This document shows, piece after piece, positions 16,492-24,705 of a DNA stretch of 64,000 nt. This DNA comes from Thiomicrospira microaerophila (GTDB lineage: Bacteria > Pseudomonadota > Gammaproteobacteria > Thiomicrospirales > Thiomicrospiraceae), in NCBI RefSeq assembly GCF_000934765.1, contig NZ_JYNN01000004.1, positions 1 to 64,000 of the forward strand. The letters are read 5' to 3'. Each line of letters opens with the position of its first letter. Within the stretch, counting starts at the first letter, position 1. The notes under the pieces are model-generated. The model ran no database searches, was not told the origin of the DNA, and saw only the letters and a program-made list of their open reading frames with translations. The translations under genes and the position numbers were made by a program.

Positions 16492-18777
16492 TCAAAGCTT
16501 ACATGCACCGCCGGCACAGCTATCGTCTTCTTGCGAGTCATCGGCGCCATCGCGGGTGTTGTGGTAATAAAGCGTTTTAACCCCCAGTTTGTAGGCATAT
16601 AAAATATCTTGCAATACTTGTTTAATCGGCACACGCTCGGCTTCAAATTTTGCAGGATCATAATTAGTATTCGCGGAGATCGCTTGGTCAACAAACTTCT
16701 GCATAATGCCTACTAGCTGTAAATAACCTTTGTTATCTGGAATCTTCCAAAGTAACTCATAGTTGTCTTTAATCTCTTTAAAGCCAGGCACGACTTGTTT
16801 CAAAATGCCATCTTTTGAGGCTTTGACTGAAATAAAACCACGCGGCGGTTCAATTCCGTTGGTCGAATTGGTAATTTGCGACGAGGTTTCGCAGGGCATC
16901 AATGCCGTCAGGGTTGAGTTGCGCAAGCCATCTTGTTTAATGTTCGAGCGAAGTGTTTCCCAGTCGTAGTGCAAGGGTTCGTTACAGACGTCATCCAAGT
17001 CTTTTTTATAGGTATCGATCGGCAGAATCCCTTTTGAATACAGGGTGTCGCTAAACATCGAACAGGCACCAAACTCTTTCGCCAATTGGTTAGAGGCTTT
17101 AAGCAGATAATATTGAATCGCTTCAAAGGTCTTATGCACTAAACCATTGGCCGAACCATCTGAATAGCGCACATGATTTTTAGCTAAATAATAAGCCAAG
17201 TTGGTTACGCCGAGCCCTAAGGTGCGGCGACCGTGGCTGGATATTTGCGCGGCTTTAATCGGATAGTCTTGGTAATCAAGCAGACTATCAAGCGCACGCA
17301 CAATCAACTCGGATAGCTCCTCTAGCTCATCAAGATGGTCAATCGCGCCAAGATTAAACGCCGATAAGGTACAGAGGGCGATTTCACCATTTGGGTCATC
17401 CACCGAATTCAGTGGTTTGGTGGGCAGTGCAATTTCTAAGCAAAGATTGGACTGGTGAATGGGTGCTTTTTTCGGGTCAAACGGGCTGTGGGTGTTGCAG
17501 TGATCGGCGTTCTGCACATAAATACGCCCAGTCTGAGCGCGTTCTTGCGCCAGCTGGGTAAACAAATCAATCGCTTTAACTTGTTTTTTACGAATTGAAG
17601 CATCGGCTTCATAGATTTTGTACAAGCGCTCAAATTCCACTTGATCAGCAAAGAAGGCATCATATAAACCCGGCACATCAGACGGGCTGAACAGGGTAAT
17701 ATTTCCGCCCTCAATCATACGCTGGTACATGAGTTTATTAACCTGAACGCCATAATCTAAATGACGGGCGCGGTTTTCTTCTACCCCACGGTTATTTTTT
17801 AATACCAGCAAGGATTCAACTTCTAAATGCCAGAGTGGGTAAAACAGGGTCGCCGCACCGCCACGAACCCCGCCTTGTGAACAAGACTTCACCGCTGTTT
17901 GGAAATGCTTGATAAACGGAATCATACCCGTGTGATAGGCCTCACCACCGCGAATCGTGCTGCCAATCGCACGAATTTGACCAATATTTACCCCAATCCC
18001 AGCACGTTGCGATACGTATTTGACAATAGACGAAGAGGTGGCGTTAATAGAATCTAGCGAGTCGCCACATTCAATCAATACACAAGAGCTAAACTGACGC
18101 GTAGGTGTACGTACACCTGACATGATCGGCGTCGGTAGTGAGAGTTTAAATAAGGAGGCCGCATCATAAAAACGCTTAATCACGTCCATACGTTTATCGG
18201 CGGGGTAGTGACCAAATAGACACATAGGGATCAGCATATAGATAAACTGCGGGCTTTCATAAATTTCGCGTGTCACACGGTTTTGTACTAGATATTTGCC
18301 TTCAAGCTGCTTCACCGCGGCATAGCTGAACGCCATATCGCGTTCATGGCAGATGTAGCTATCGAGCTCATCAATATCGGCTTTGCTAAACTGTTCAAGC
18401 AACTGGGCGTCATAACGACCGGCGCGGACCATTTTGTTGATATGTTCAAATAAAGCCGGTGGCGTAAAGCGGCCAAAGGCTTTTTTACGCAAATGGAAAA
18501 TCGCGAGGCGTGCAGCCAAATGCTGGTAATCGGGGGCGTGCTCGGAAATTAAATCCGCCGCAGACTTGATGATGGTTTCATGAATATCGGCAGTTTTCAT
18601 GCCATCAAAAAATTGAATATGTGAGCGCAACTCGACTTCTGAAACCGATACCTCCTCTAAACCTTCAGACGCCCAGGTGATGACGCGGTGGATTTTTTCT
18701 AAATCAATCGGTTCTTGACGACCGTCACGTTTAGTTACATTCAGGCCGGGTTTTGATGTTGTGGTTTGGTTGCTCAT
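16492..18777 (-). CDS. nrdA: Class Ia ribonucleotide reductase alpha subunit
   Basis: Catalytic subunit reducing ribonucleoside diphosphates to deoxy forms. At 761 aa it matches E. coli NrdA. An ATP-cone at residues about 12-100 gives dATP feedback control. The catalytic core includes Ser-Ser-Cys-Val-Leu-Ile-Glu (first active-site Cys), Asn-Leu-Cys-Leu-Glu-Ile (Asn, Cys and Glu of the site) and Met-Pro-Cys-Glu-Thr-Ser-Ser-Gln. The C-terminal Cys-Ala-Gly-Gly-Ala-Cys pair takes electrons from thioredoxin or glutaredoxin. The 433-bp upstream region has two well-spaced NrdR boxes and DnaA-box-like sites, so repression by NrdR and cell-cycle linked control are likely. Confidence 0.97.
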   Translation of the reverse strand: MSNQTTTSKPGLNVTKRDGRQEPIDLEKIHRVITWASEGLEEVSVSEVELRSHIQFFDGMKTADIHETIIKSAADLISEHAPDYQHLAARLAIFHLRKKAFGRFTPPALFEHINKMVRAGRYDAQLLEQFSKADIDELDSYICHERDMAFSYAAVKQLEGKYLVQNRVTREIYESPQFIYMLIPMCLFGHYPADKRMDVIKRFYDAASLFKLSLPTPIMSGVRTPTRQFSSCVLIECGDSLDSINATSSSIVKYVSQRAGIGVNIGQIRAIGSTIRGGEAYHTGMIPFIKHFQTAVKSCSQGGVRGGAATLFYPLWHLEVESLLVLKNNRGVEENRARHLDYGVQVNKLMYQRMIEGGNITLFSPSDVPGLYDAFFADQVEFERLYKIYEADASIRKKQVKAIDLFTQLAQERAQTGRIYVQNADHCNTHSPFDPKKAPIHQSNLCLEIALPTKPLNSVDDPNGEIALCTLSAFNLGAIDHLDELEELSELIVRALDSLLDYQDYPIKAAQISSHGRRTLGLGVTNLAYYLAKNHVRYSDGSANGLVHKTFEAIQYYLLKASNQLAKEFGACSMFSDTLYSKGILPIDTYKKDLDDVCNEPLHYDWETLRSNIKQDGLRNSTLTALMPCETSSQITNSTNGIEPPRGFISVKASKDGILKQVVPGFKEIKDNYELLWKIPDNKGYLQLVGIMQKFVDQAISANTNYDPAKFEAERVPIKQVLQDILYAYKLGVKTLYYHNTRDGADDSQEDDSCAGGACKL

Positions 18778-18949
18778 TTTACGCTTGCGCTCTCTGTTTA
18801 ATACGGTTGTGGATGCTGCTGTGAATAAATCATTTAACCGATAGTTAAATCGGGTTGGTTTTTTTGTAGTTTTTCATTGTGTTAGTGTTGTTTTATAGCA
18901 AAATTTTTAAAAATCATCGCTAACTGTCTGGTTGTGTATATTTTAAGAA

Positions 18950-18997
18950 CCACAATATGTAGTGGCTTGGAAAATTTTGGATATCAAAATATAGTGA
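18950..18997 (-). promoter_or_regulatory. Pair of NrdR boxes upstream of nrdA
   Basis: CCACAATATGTAGTGG (18950-18965) and TATCAAAATATAGTGA (18982-18997) both match the NrdR consensus acaCwAtATaTwGtgt closely. Their starts are 32 bp apart, three helical turns, the usual NrdR spacing. nrdR itself is not in this window. Confidence 0.85.
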
Positions 18998-19034
18998 ATT
19001 TTGTCGAAAAGTGCAACTATAAATTTTAAGTGAG

Positions 19035-19112
19035 TTATCAACAGCGAGAACCACCTATTTGCTCACAAATGATTAGGCAGCCTAGAGCAATCGGCACTTT
19101 TTCTGTGGATAA
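19035..19112. promoter_or_regulatory. DnaA-box-like sites in the nrdA upstream region
   Basis: TTATCAACA at 19035-19043 and TGTGGATAA (complement of the perfect TTATCCACA) at 19104-19112. A weaker TGTGAATAA lies at 18820-18828, nearer the nrdA start. In E. coli DnaA binds the nrdAB promoter. The surrounding 18778-19210 is AT-rich and gene-free. Confidence 0.55.
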
Positions 19113-19210
19113 GTTTGTGGGAATTGTTGTTTAAAAGGTGTAAATTTTTTCAAAAAAAATATACCTTTTAAACCCTGGCTTTTGGCATTACCGGGGTTTC
19201 GGTGCTTATT

Positions 19211-20242
19211 TTAAAGCTGATGCTCGCCGCGTACGCAGTTTCGTTTCGTTTTGGCCATGTACAGGGCTTTGTCGGCGCGCTGAAATACATCATCACTAGA
19301 TTCGCCCATTTGGTAAATGGCAATTCCAATCGAAGCAGTTAAGCGCAAAGGCTTGTCATGATCTTTAATTCGCAGTGATTTTTTTTCAATAGTTGCGCGC
19401 AGTTTTTCACCAAATTTCAGTGCGTTGTCGTAATTGATATTGTGCAGTAGTATCACAAACTCTTCGCCACCAAAGCGTGCTATTTCGTCATGCCCCTTGA
19501 TTTCCGCTTTTAGCAGCTTGGAGATGTAGCGTAGTGCACTATCTCCGACAAGGTGGCCATAGTTATCATTCACGCTTTTAAAGTGGTCAAGATCCAACAG
19601 GAGCATGCCAAAGGTTTGCGACTCGGCTTTGGCTTGCTTAATTTTTTTCATCACGATTTCATTATAGCCACGTCGATTGGCAATACCTGTGAGTGAATCT
19701 GTTTTGGCAAGATGGTTGGCATCGTCTAAATCACGACTAAGTTTCTTGATGACGGCTGCCGACTCGTTGAGCTTTTTCTGTAACTCACCGGTCGCTTGGT
19801 GTAACTCTTTAATTGCGGGTAAGATATTGTGTTCAGTGTGGCTAACAACATCATGATGTTGTTGGTGGCTTTTAAGAAAATCAATACTTTTTTCAAGTGT
19901 TTTTTGTTGTTCACAAGATTGTGCTGACCAGCTGCTGATGCTCGTTAATGCTTCGGATAGCAACGAGCCAACCTCTTTGGTGGGAAGTTGTTGGTTAAGA
20001 ATGCTTTTTAGCAAATCCAAAAAGAGTGGATAAACGGTTAAATCATTGTATTCTTCAGCCTCAATGAGTTCCGTTAGATTTTCGGCTAACTCAGGGTCAA
20101 GTTGACTGGATTTTTCATATAAAAGCGTAAAGTGAACCGGCGTGGCGGCAACCTTCAACGCTTTGATTTCCTTGAAGACTTGTTCAGCTATAATAGCCGA
20201 TTCAGACGGCGAATCGGGGTAACGCAATGGCGATCTTGACAT
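19211..20242 (-). CDS. GGDEF diguanylate cyclase
   Basis: 343 aa, cytosolic. The C-terminal 165 residues are a GGDEF domain: Asp-Ser-Leu-Thr-Gly-Ile-Ala-Asn-Arg-Arg-Gly at its start and the active Gly-Gly-Glu-Glu-Phe site in Arg-Phe-Gly-Gly-Glu-Glu-Phe-Val, so it should make c-di-GMP. No clear Arg-x-x-Asp inhibitory site just before the active loop (Glu-Ile-Ala is seen there). The N-terminal 165 residues are helical, with a coiled-coil stretch (about 115-175) that probably mediates dimerisation; the sensed signal is unknown. Monocistronic, divergent from the ModE-like gene. The PilZ gene at 7.2 kb is a possible downstream reader. Confidence 0.93.
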   Translation of the reverse strand: MSRSPLRYPDSPSESAIIAEQVFKEIKALKVAATPVHFTLLYEKSSQLDPELAENLTELIEAEEYNDLTVYPLFLDLLKSILNQQLPTKEVGSLLSEALTSISSWSAQSCEQQKTLEKSIDFLKSHQQHHDVVSHTEHNILPAIKELHQATGELQKKLNESAAVIKKLSRDLDDANHLAKTDSLTGIANRRGYNEIVMKKIKQAKAESQTFGMLLLDLDHFKSVNDNYGHLVGDSALRYISKLLKAEIKGHDEIARFGGEEFVILLHNINYDNALKFGEKLRATIEKKSLRIKDHDKPLRLTASIGIAIYQMGESSDDVFQRADKALYMAKTKRNCVRGEHQL

Positions 20243-20359
20243 TAAAACAACCTGTATTGGGTACGGTACGATAAAGGGTGTTAGCTATGGCTTTGTAAAA
20301 AGCACTCTAATTATTACACTTAATTATGAATTTGTCACGTAACGAAAGGAGGGGTGTCT

Positions 20360-20758
20360 ATGTCAGTGGCTGTAAAAAAATTACCAGGTGATGCGTACTC
20401 AGCATTGATCCGCGCGCGTTTTTGGTTGGTCAGTCCGCAGGGCGAGGGGTATCTTGGTATTGGGCGAATTAAGTTGTTAGAGAATATTCAGCGTTATGGC
20501 TCAATAAATCGGGCGGCGAAGGAAATGGGAATGTCCTATAAAAAAGCCTGGAAGTTGATTGAGGATATGAATCAGCTTGCAGCAACACCCTTGGTGGTGA
20601 GTGAAAAAGGAGGGCGTGCAGGAGGGGGGACGCAAATCACGGCATTAGGTTTGGTTTATATTGATTATTTTCGAGGCCTTGAGCAGCGATTAGCGGTTTT
20701 TCTTCAGCAGGAGACTGTGCAGTTGCAAGCGGTTTTGGATGAGCGCGCAGACTCCTAG
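20360..20758 (+). CDS. ModE-type winged-helix regulator without molybdate domains
   Basis: 132 aa from ATG 20360, which has AGGAGG seven bases upstream; the in-frame GTG at 20354 is too near that site. The LysR-like wHTH of ModE is plain: Leu-Leu-Glu-Asn-Ile-Gln-Arg-Tyr-Gly-Ser-Ile-Asn-Arg-Ala-Ala-Lys-Glu-Met, Ser-Tyr-Lys-Lys-Ala-Trp, and the Gly-Gly-Arg-Ala-Gly-Gly-Gly wing. The C-terminal molbindin domains of full ModE are absent, so it cannot sense molybdate in the usual way. It may dimerise and respond through partners. No molybdate transport genes are nearby. A terminator follows. Confidence 0.88.
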   Translation: MSVAVKKLPGDAYSALIRARFWLVSPQGEGYLGIGRIKLLENIQRYGSINRAAKEMGMSYKKAWKLIEDMNQLAATPLVVSEKGGRAGGGTQITALGLVYIDYFRGLEQRLAVFLQQETVQLQAVLDERADS

Positions 20759-20813
20759 CCAACATTTTATTGTTGCACGCGGGTTAGATGGGGGTCTTGA
20801 TGTTTGATTTTTT

Positions 20814-20836
20814 TGGTGCATTAGCGCACCATTTTT
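20814..20836 (+). terminator. Rho-independent terminator after the ModE-like gene
   Basis: TGGTGC/GCACCA stem (20814-20819 and 20826-20831) followed by five T residues. Confidence 0.75.
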
Positions 20837-20985
20837 GTTTCTTTTTCGTTTTCTTTTAATGGGTTTGAAAGGATGGTTTTTATTTATGCTATTGAAGTTT
20901 AAGGTTTTTTATTTTTATTGGCATGAGTATAGCTTTTATTCGTTTGAATTTTGATTCTTTTCAAATCCATAAAAGGAAAACGCAA

Positions 20986-21675
20986 ATGAAAAAATTATTT
21001 AAACTAAAAACACTCGCTTTATCTATGGCCATGGCTGGTTCTTCAATGGCGGTATTAGCGCCTACAGCGGCACAGGCAGAGGTAACTGGTAATATTGGCA
21101 TGATGTCTCAATATTACTTTAGAGGTGCACCTCAATCACCGGGCGTTTCTCCAGAGTTTGGTGTGGATTACGAGCATGAGTCTGGATTGTATCTAGGTTT
21201 GTGGTCTGCCAAGGTTGATGATGCCGATATCGAATATGATATATATGGCGGTTATGAGGTTGATTTAAGTGGTTTTGTGTTAGGGGCTGGTTTCACGCTG
21301 TATAGATACCTAGAAGGTAACTTTGATACGCCTTATGATGAGTTGAATTTCTGGGCTGGTTTTGGTCCGGTCACTTTGATGTTGGACTCGGGTATAAACA
21401 GGAAAGGTTCAGCTGGTCCAGATAAAGATGAAAGTTATACTGTAGTGAGTATTGCCGCTGAGTACGAAGGATTTTATGGTGTTGTCGGAAAGGGAAGTGA
21501 CTTTTTAGGCAAAGGAACGGATCATACATGGGTTCAGCTAGGATACAGTACAGAAATTTATACTGATACTTCGATTGATTTTTCTATTTTGCGTTCCAGT
21601 AAAGAAGCTACCGAAAGTGGTGCAGCAGAGACCACGTTACTCCTTGGTATTAATAAGTCTTTTAGCTTGATGTAA
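20986..21675 (+). CDS. TorF-family putative porin
   Basis: 229 aa from ATG 20986; the frame opens earlier at 20923, but AAGGA precedes Met-Lys-Lys-Leu-Phe and a signal peptide (Lys-rich start, hydrophobic core, Ala-Gln-Ala-Glu cleavage) begins there. The mature part alternates beta strands, with Gly-Met-Met-Ser-Gln-Tyr-Tyr-Phe-Arg-Gly near the start and Asp-Ile-Tyr-Gly-Gly-Tyr repeats, as in the TIGR02001/TorF outer-membrane family. It is rather acidic. Expected to be an outer-membrane beta-barrel; the solute is unknown. Followed by a GC-rich hairpin. The family call is by pattern; lack of a C-terminal Phe (it ends Ser-Leu-Met) is slightly unusual for a barrel. Confidence 0.8.
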   Translation: MKKLFKLKTLALSMAMAGSSMAVLAPTAAQAEVTGNIGMMSQYYFRGAPQSPGVSPEFGVDYEHESGLYLGLWSAKVDDADIEYDIYGGYEVDLSGFVLGAGFTLYRYLEGNFDTPYDELNFWAGFGPVTLMLDSGINRKGSAGPDKDESYTVVSIAAEYEGFYGVVGKGSDFLGKGTDHTWVQLGYSTEIYTDTSIDFSILRSSKEATESGAAETTLLLGINKSFSLM

Positions 21676-21686
21676 CACGTTTCGAT

Positions 21687-21706
21687 GAGCCGGCTTTGGC
21701 CGGCTC
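21687..21706 (+). terminator. GC-rich hairpin after the porin gene
   Basis: GAGCCGGC (21687-21694) pairs with GCCGGCTC (21699-21706), loop TTTG, 12 bp after the stop codon. No T-run follows, so termination may be weak or the hairpin may protect mRNA. Confidence 0.6.
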
Positions 21707-21808
21707 GCCCTAGCAAGAATCGTCTGTCTTCTTGTTGGTTTTCCTAGTTAGTATCCTCGTAGACTCGGCACCCGTCGGGTCTCCTTCAGGCTCGAAAGGG
21801 CCTGCTTT

Positions 21809-22948
21809 TTATGCCAGCCAGACGCCACCTAGTACGGTGTTTTTTTGTGCGCCGGTAATCGCCGCCAGCGGTGTTTCAATTTCATGAATACGATTATGCG
21901 CTAACCATGCACACATCATCGCTTCAATCGCATTGGGGTCGATACCTAGTTGCTGAGTGGTTTGAATGCGCAGTTGGGGTAGTCGGGCTTGGAGTCGTTC
22001 TAGCAGGGTGAGGTTGTAAGCTCCCCCGCCGCAGATGTAGCAAACCGTTTGATCAGGACAGTCGAGCTTATCAATGTCATTAGCCAGCGCATCTACCGTC
22101 AGCTGATTAAGTGTGGATAGGAGTGTTAGGGGTGTTATGTTGGTTGTGATCTCGGCTTTAAGCTGTTTTTGTAACCAGGCCTGGTTGAAGGTTTCGCGCC
22201 CTGTGCTTTTGGGGGGTGCTTGCTGAAAGTAGCGCTCAGTTAGCAGATGTTCCAATATGGCGCTATCCGGTGGGGTTTGTTTAGCGAGTTCACCGTTGGC
22301 ATCGTAAGGGCGATTAAATGCCGATTGGCAGAGCTCGTCCATTAAGCCATTGCCTGGCCCGCTATCAAAACCTAGGGGTGGTTTATTGGGTTGTAGGTAG
22401 CTAATGTTGGCGATGCCACCGATGTTGATCAGTAAGGTCGGGCTGGTTGGCCGCAATAGCGCTTGATGAAATGCGGGCGCAAGCGGCGCGCCTTGGCCAC
22501 CGAGTGCCATATCATCGATGCGAAAGTCGGCGGCGGTGGTAATGCCGCTTTGTTTAGCAATGATGGCAGGGTGTCCGGCTTGAATGCTCATGCCGATGTC
22601 AGGCGCATGAAACAAGGTTTGTCCATGACTGCCGATGGCGCGAATATCTTTTCTGTCGAGTTGATGTTTTGTCATCATGCTGTTGGCCGCTAGCGCAAAA
22701 TCCTGCGCAATTTGCACTTGAAACTCCGCAAGCTGGTGCAGTGAAATGTTTGGCTGCTGGTTAAGTGTCGCCAGGGTTGCCTGATAGTGATTGGGCTGAG
22801 TGATGAAGTCGATCAGCTGAATGGCTTCGCCTTCAATGTTAACCAGCGCAACGTCAATCGCATCGGCACTGGTTCCGGACATCAGCCCAATGTAAAGTGT
22901 GGAGCTGTTAGCGTTACTCAAATCGCATCGCCAGCTTGGTGGTGTCAT
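21809..22948 (-). CDS. anmK: Anhydro-N-acetylmuramic acid kinase
   Basis: Phosphorylates and opens 1,6-anhydro-MurNAc recovered from peptidoglycan turnover. Seen: Gly-Leu-Met-Ser-Gly-Thr-Ser-Ala-Asp-Ala-Ile-Asp at the N-terminus, Gly-Ser-His-Gly-Gln-Thr, Asn-Ile-Gly-Gly-Ile-Ala-Asn and Cys-Gly-Gly-Gly-Ala-Tyr-Asn, all AnmK motifs. The frame runs to 23032, but that N-terminus is unlike the family. ATG 22948 or TTG 22921 (which overlaps the M23 gene's stop by 8 bp) are better starts; ATG 22948 is given with doubt. It lies behind a peptidoglycan peptidase gene, as in Pseudomonas. The exact palindrome at 22173 encodes Asn-Gln-Ala-Trp-Leu. Confidence 0.92.
   Translation of the reverse strand: MTPPSWRCDLSNANSSTLYIGLMSGTSADAIDVALVNIEGEAIQLIDFITQPNHYQATLATLNQQPNISLHQLAEFQVQIAQDFALAANSMMTKHQLDRKDIRAIGSHGQTLFHAPDIGMSIQAGHPAIIAKQSGITTAADFRIDDMALGGQGAPLAPAFHQALLRPTSPTLLINIGGIANISYLQPNKPPLGFDSGPGNGLMDELCQSAFNRPYDANGELAKQTPPDSAILEHLLTERYFQQAPPKSTGRETFNQAWLQKQLKAEITTNITPLTLLSTLNQLTVDALANDIDKLDCPDQTVCYICGGGAYNLTLLERLQARLPQLRIQTTQQLGIDPNAIEAMMCAWLAHNRIHEIETPLAAITGAQKNTVLGGVWLA
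22173..22186. repeat. 14-bp palindrome AACCAGGCCTGGTT
   Basis: Exact copy in anmK, read as Asn-Gln-Ala-Trp-Leu. Confidence 0.95.
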
Positions 22949-24221
22949 CGCTATTGCGTTCGAACTGAGCCACCATGAGGCTGGCATGCTGTAGAAAGTC
23001 ATCGCGCAAGTCAGCTTGAATCGGTTCAGCATTCGGAAATTTAACCGTCAGTGGGTCATGGTGTACGCCGTCTATCCGAAATTCATAGTGTAGGTGGGGG
23101 CCGGTAGCCAACCCTGTCATACCGACATACCCAATGACTTCGCCTTGTTTGACTGTTTGGCCTTGGCGGAATTTGCCAAAACGCGACATGTGACCATAGA
23201 CGGTTTCATAGCGCCCAGCATGCTGAATGATAATGTAGTTGCCATAGCCATTCCCCCAGCCACGAAATTTAATCGTGCCATCGCCTGCGGCATAAATTGG
23301 TGTGCCGGTGGGGGCGGCATAGTCAACACCCTTGTGGTCGCGAATCTCTTGTAGCACTGGATGGTAACGCCCTTTTTGAAAGCGTGAGCTAATGCGGGTG
23401 TAATTAATCGGGTTGCGCATAAAGGCTTTACGTAAGTTGTCGCCATTTTCATCGAAGTAGCCAATCAGCTCTCCTTGGTTTTCATAGCGGATGGCGCGAA
23501 CGGTTCGGGGGCGTTGGCCAACGGTCATTTCAGCGGCAATAATTTTGCCATCTTCTAAATATTCGTTATTTAAAAAGCGTTGCTCGTAAATGAGTTTGAG
23601 CTCGTTGCCTGTGCGCAGTTCTCGAATATAATCAATCTCCCAAGCAAAAATGTCGGCAAGATTCATAATGGTGCGTGAGCTTAAGCCTGCCGCTTTGGCC
23701 GATAAATAGAGTGAGTCATCAATGGTCGCCTGAATAATTTGAATGCGGGTTTCGACCGGCTTCTCCTGGCTGCTAATCGTAAAGGTATCGTTTTCACGCG
23801 TTAGATGGTAACTGAGTAGGCGTGTTTTTTGCAGGTCAATACGCTGCAGATTGTTGTCGGCATCCGTCCAGATATCAAGTGTGTCACCGACACGTAGTTG
23901 AGTAAAAAAGGCTGCATTTTCAAGGCGTGCAATTTGAAATGCCATACCTGGTGCGTTATTAACACCATCAATTGCGTGGCTTAATGTTTGGTTGCGCCCT
24001 ATGGTAAATTGGCGTTTAGTCAAGGTGTTTGTGTTATGTGGTGAGTCTGTCTCTTTAGCAACATTCATTGCGCTAGTAGGTAGGCTTAGTGACAGGCGCT
24101 CCATGTCAGCATTTGCATATGTCACGTTTGAAACAAGCAGGCCAGCAGAGAGTAGCACCCCCATGACGCCCTGTAGCGGTTTTTTAAAAAAATGTGGCCG
24201 ATGAAAGGGAAATAATTTCAT
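22914..24221 (-). CDS. M23 (LytM) peptidoglycan endopeptidase, MepM-like
   Basis: 435 aa. Signal peptide (Val-Leu-Leu-Ser-Ala-Gly-Leu-Leu-Val, cleaved near Thr-Tyr-Ala-Asn). An OapA/LysM-like region covers about 65-130. The C-terminal LytM domain, about 280-400, has zinc ligands in His-Lys-Gly-Val-Asp and His-Leu-His-Tyr-Glu-Phe plus the His of Tyr-Gly-His-Met-Ser, so it should be an active cross-link cleaving enzyme in the periplasm. The start at 24221 has AGGAG at good spacing. Gene order M23 peptidase-anmK pairs wall cutting with wall recycling. In Pseudomonas the same pair occurs. Confidence 0.93.
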   Translation of the reverse strand: MKLFPFHRPHFFKKPLQGVMGVLLSAGLLVSNVTYANADMERLSLSLPTSAMNVAKETDSPHNTNTLTKRQFTIGRNQTLSHAIDGVNNAPGMAFQIARLENAAFFTQLRVGDTLDIWTDADNNLQRIDLQKTRLLSYHLTRENDTFTISSQEKPVETRIQIIQATIDDSLYLSAKAAGLSSRTIMNLADIFAWEIDYIRELRTGNELKLIYEQRFLNNEYLEDGKIIAAEMTVGQRPRTVRAIRYENQGELIGYFDENGDNLRKAFMRNPINYTRISSRFQKGRYHPVLQEIRDHKGVDYAAPTGTPIYAAGDGTIKFRGWGNGYGNYIIIQHAGRYETVYGHMSRFGKFRQGQTVKQGEVIGYVGMTGLATGPHLHYEFRIDGVHHDPLTVKFPNAEPIQADLRDDFLQHASLMVAQFERNSDDTTKLAMRFE

Positions 24222-24335
24222 GCGGTGACTCCTGTTGGGTTAGCTAATTTATTTAATTTTATAACAAATTGCCCAGATAAGCGAATTAGGTTAGGCTAAT
24301 TTTTAAAATCATCATAGCTAAATTGTGTTGGTTTG

Positions 24336-24584
24336 TCACGGATTCGGGGGATTAATTTGGATACAGATTAACCAAACCGGGTTGTCGGTGTTAGGTTGGG
24401 CTGTGGATTGAATAAATTGATGTTGGTTAATTCGGCACCAGCTCTGGATGTCTTTTTCCGCGCCCGCATCGGTGCATTCGATTTCGATGAAATCACCTTT
24501 TGAAACTTGGCGTGATAGGTTTTGTAGTTTTATAACCGGCATCGGGCATTTTAAGCCTTTGGCATCAAGTCTGTGCGTGTTCAT
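24336..24584 (-). CDS. TusA-family sulfur carrier
   Basis: 82 aa small sulfurtransferase. The Cys-Pro-x-Pro motif appears as Lys-Cys-Pro-Met-Pro-Val-Ile-Lys in the N-terminal part, after Leu-Asp-Ala-Lys-Gly-Leu, as in TusA/SirA. Cys14 would carry persulfide sulfur. The C-terminus is slightly longer and more hydrophobic than E. coli TusA. In a sulfur oxidiser such a protein can serve either tRNA thiolation or cytosolic sulfur transfer; no dsr/hdr genes are nearby, so the role is open. Divergent from glyQ; its start codon overlaps the likely glyQ promoter. Confidence 0.88.
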   Translation of the reverse strand: MNTHRLDAKGLKCPMPVIKLQNLSRQVSKGDFIEIECTDAGAEKDIQSWCRINQHQFIQSTAQPNTDNPVWLICIQINPPNP

Positions 24585-24606
24585 TAGTCTTCCTTTGGGG
24601 TATAAT
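24578..24606 (+). promoter_or_regulatory. Likely glyQ promoter
   Basis: TATAAT at 24601-24606 with TGTTCA 17 bp upstream (24578-24583). The -35 overlaps the tusA start codon. The transcript would start just before the long hairpin at 24634. Confidence 0.55.
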
Positions 24607-24633
24607 CGCTCAAATTCGTATTTTAATAAATTT

Positions 24634-24682
24634 AACCCGCCTATCTCATAAAATTCCTGCGATTTTATGAGATAGGCGGGTT
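24634..24682 (+). promoter_or_regulatory. glyQ: 21-bp perfect stem-loop in the glyQS leader
   Basis: AACCCGCCTATCTCATAAAAT (split here as arms 24634-24654 and 24662-24682) is an exact inverted repeat with a 7-nt loop. It lies 24 bp before the glyQ GTG and would fold in the mRNA leader. No T-run follows directly, and I see no T-box elements. It may be a leader control hairpin or an inserted repeat. Confidence 0.8.
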
Positions 24683-24705
24683 ATTGAACACGCAAGGGGT
24701 TTTTT

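Noticed and set aside
24634-24682. T-box riboswitch before glyQ
   Set aside because: No specifier loop, T-box sequence or terminator/antiterminator pair; the organism type also rarely has T-boxes.
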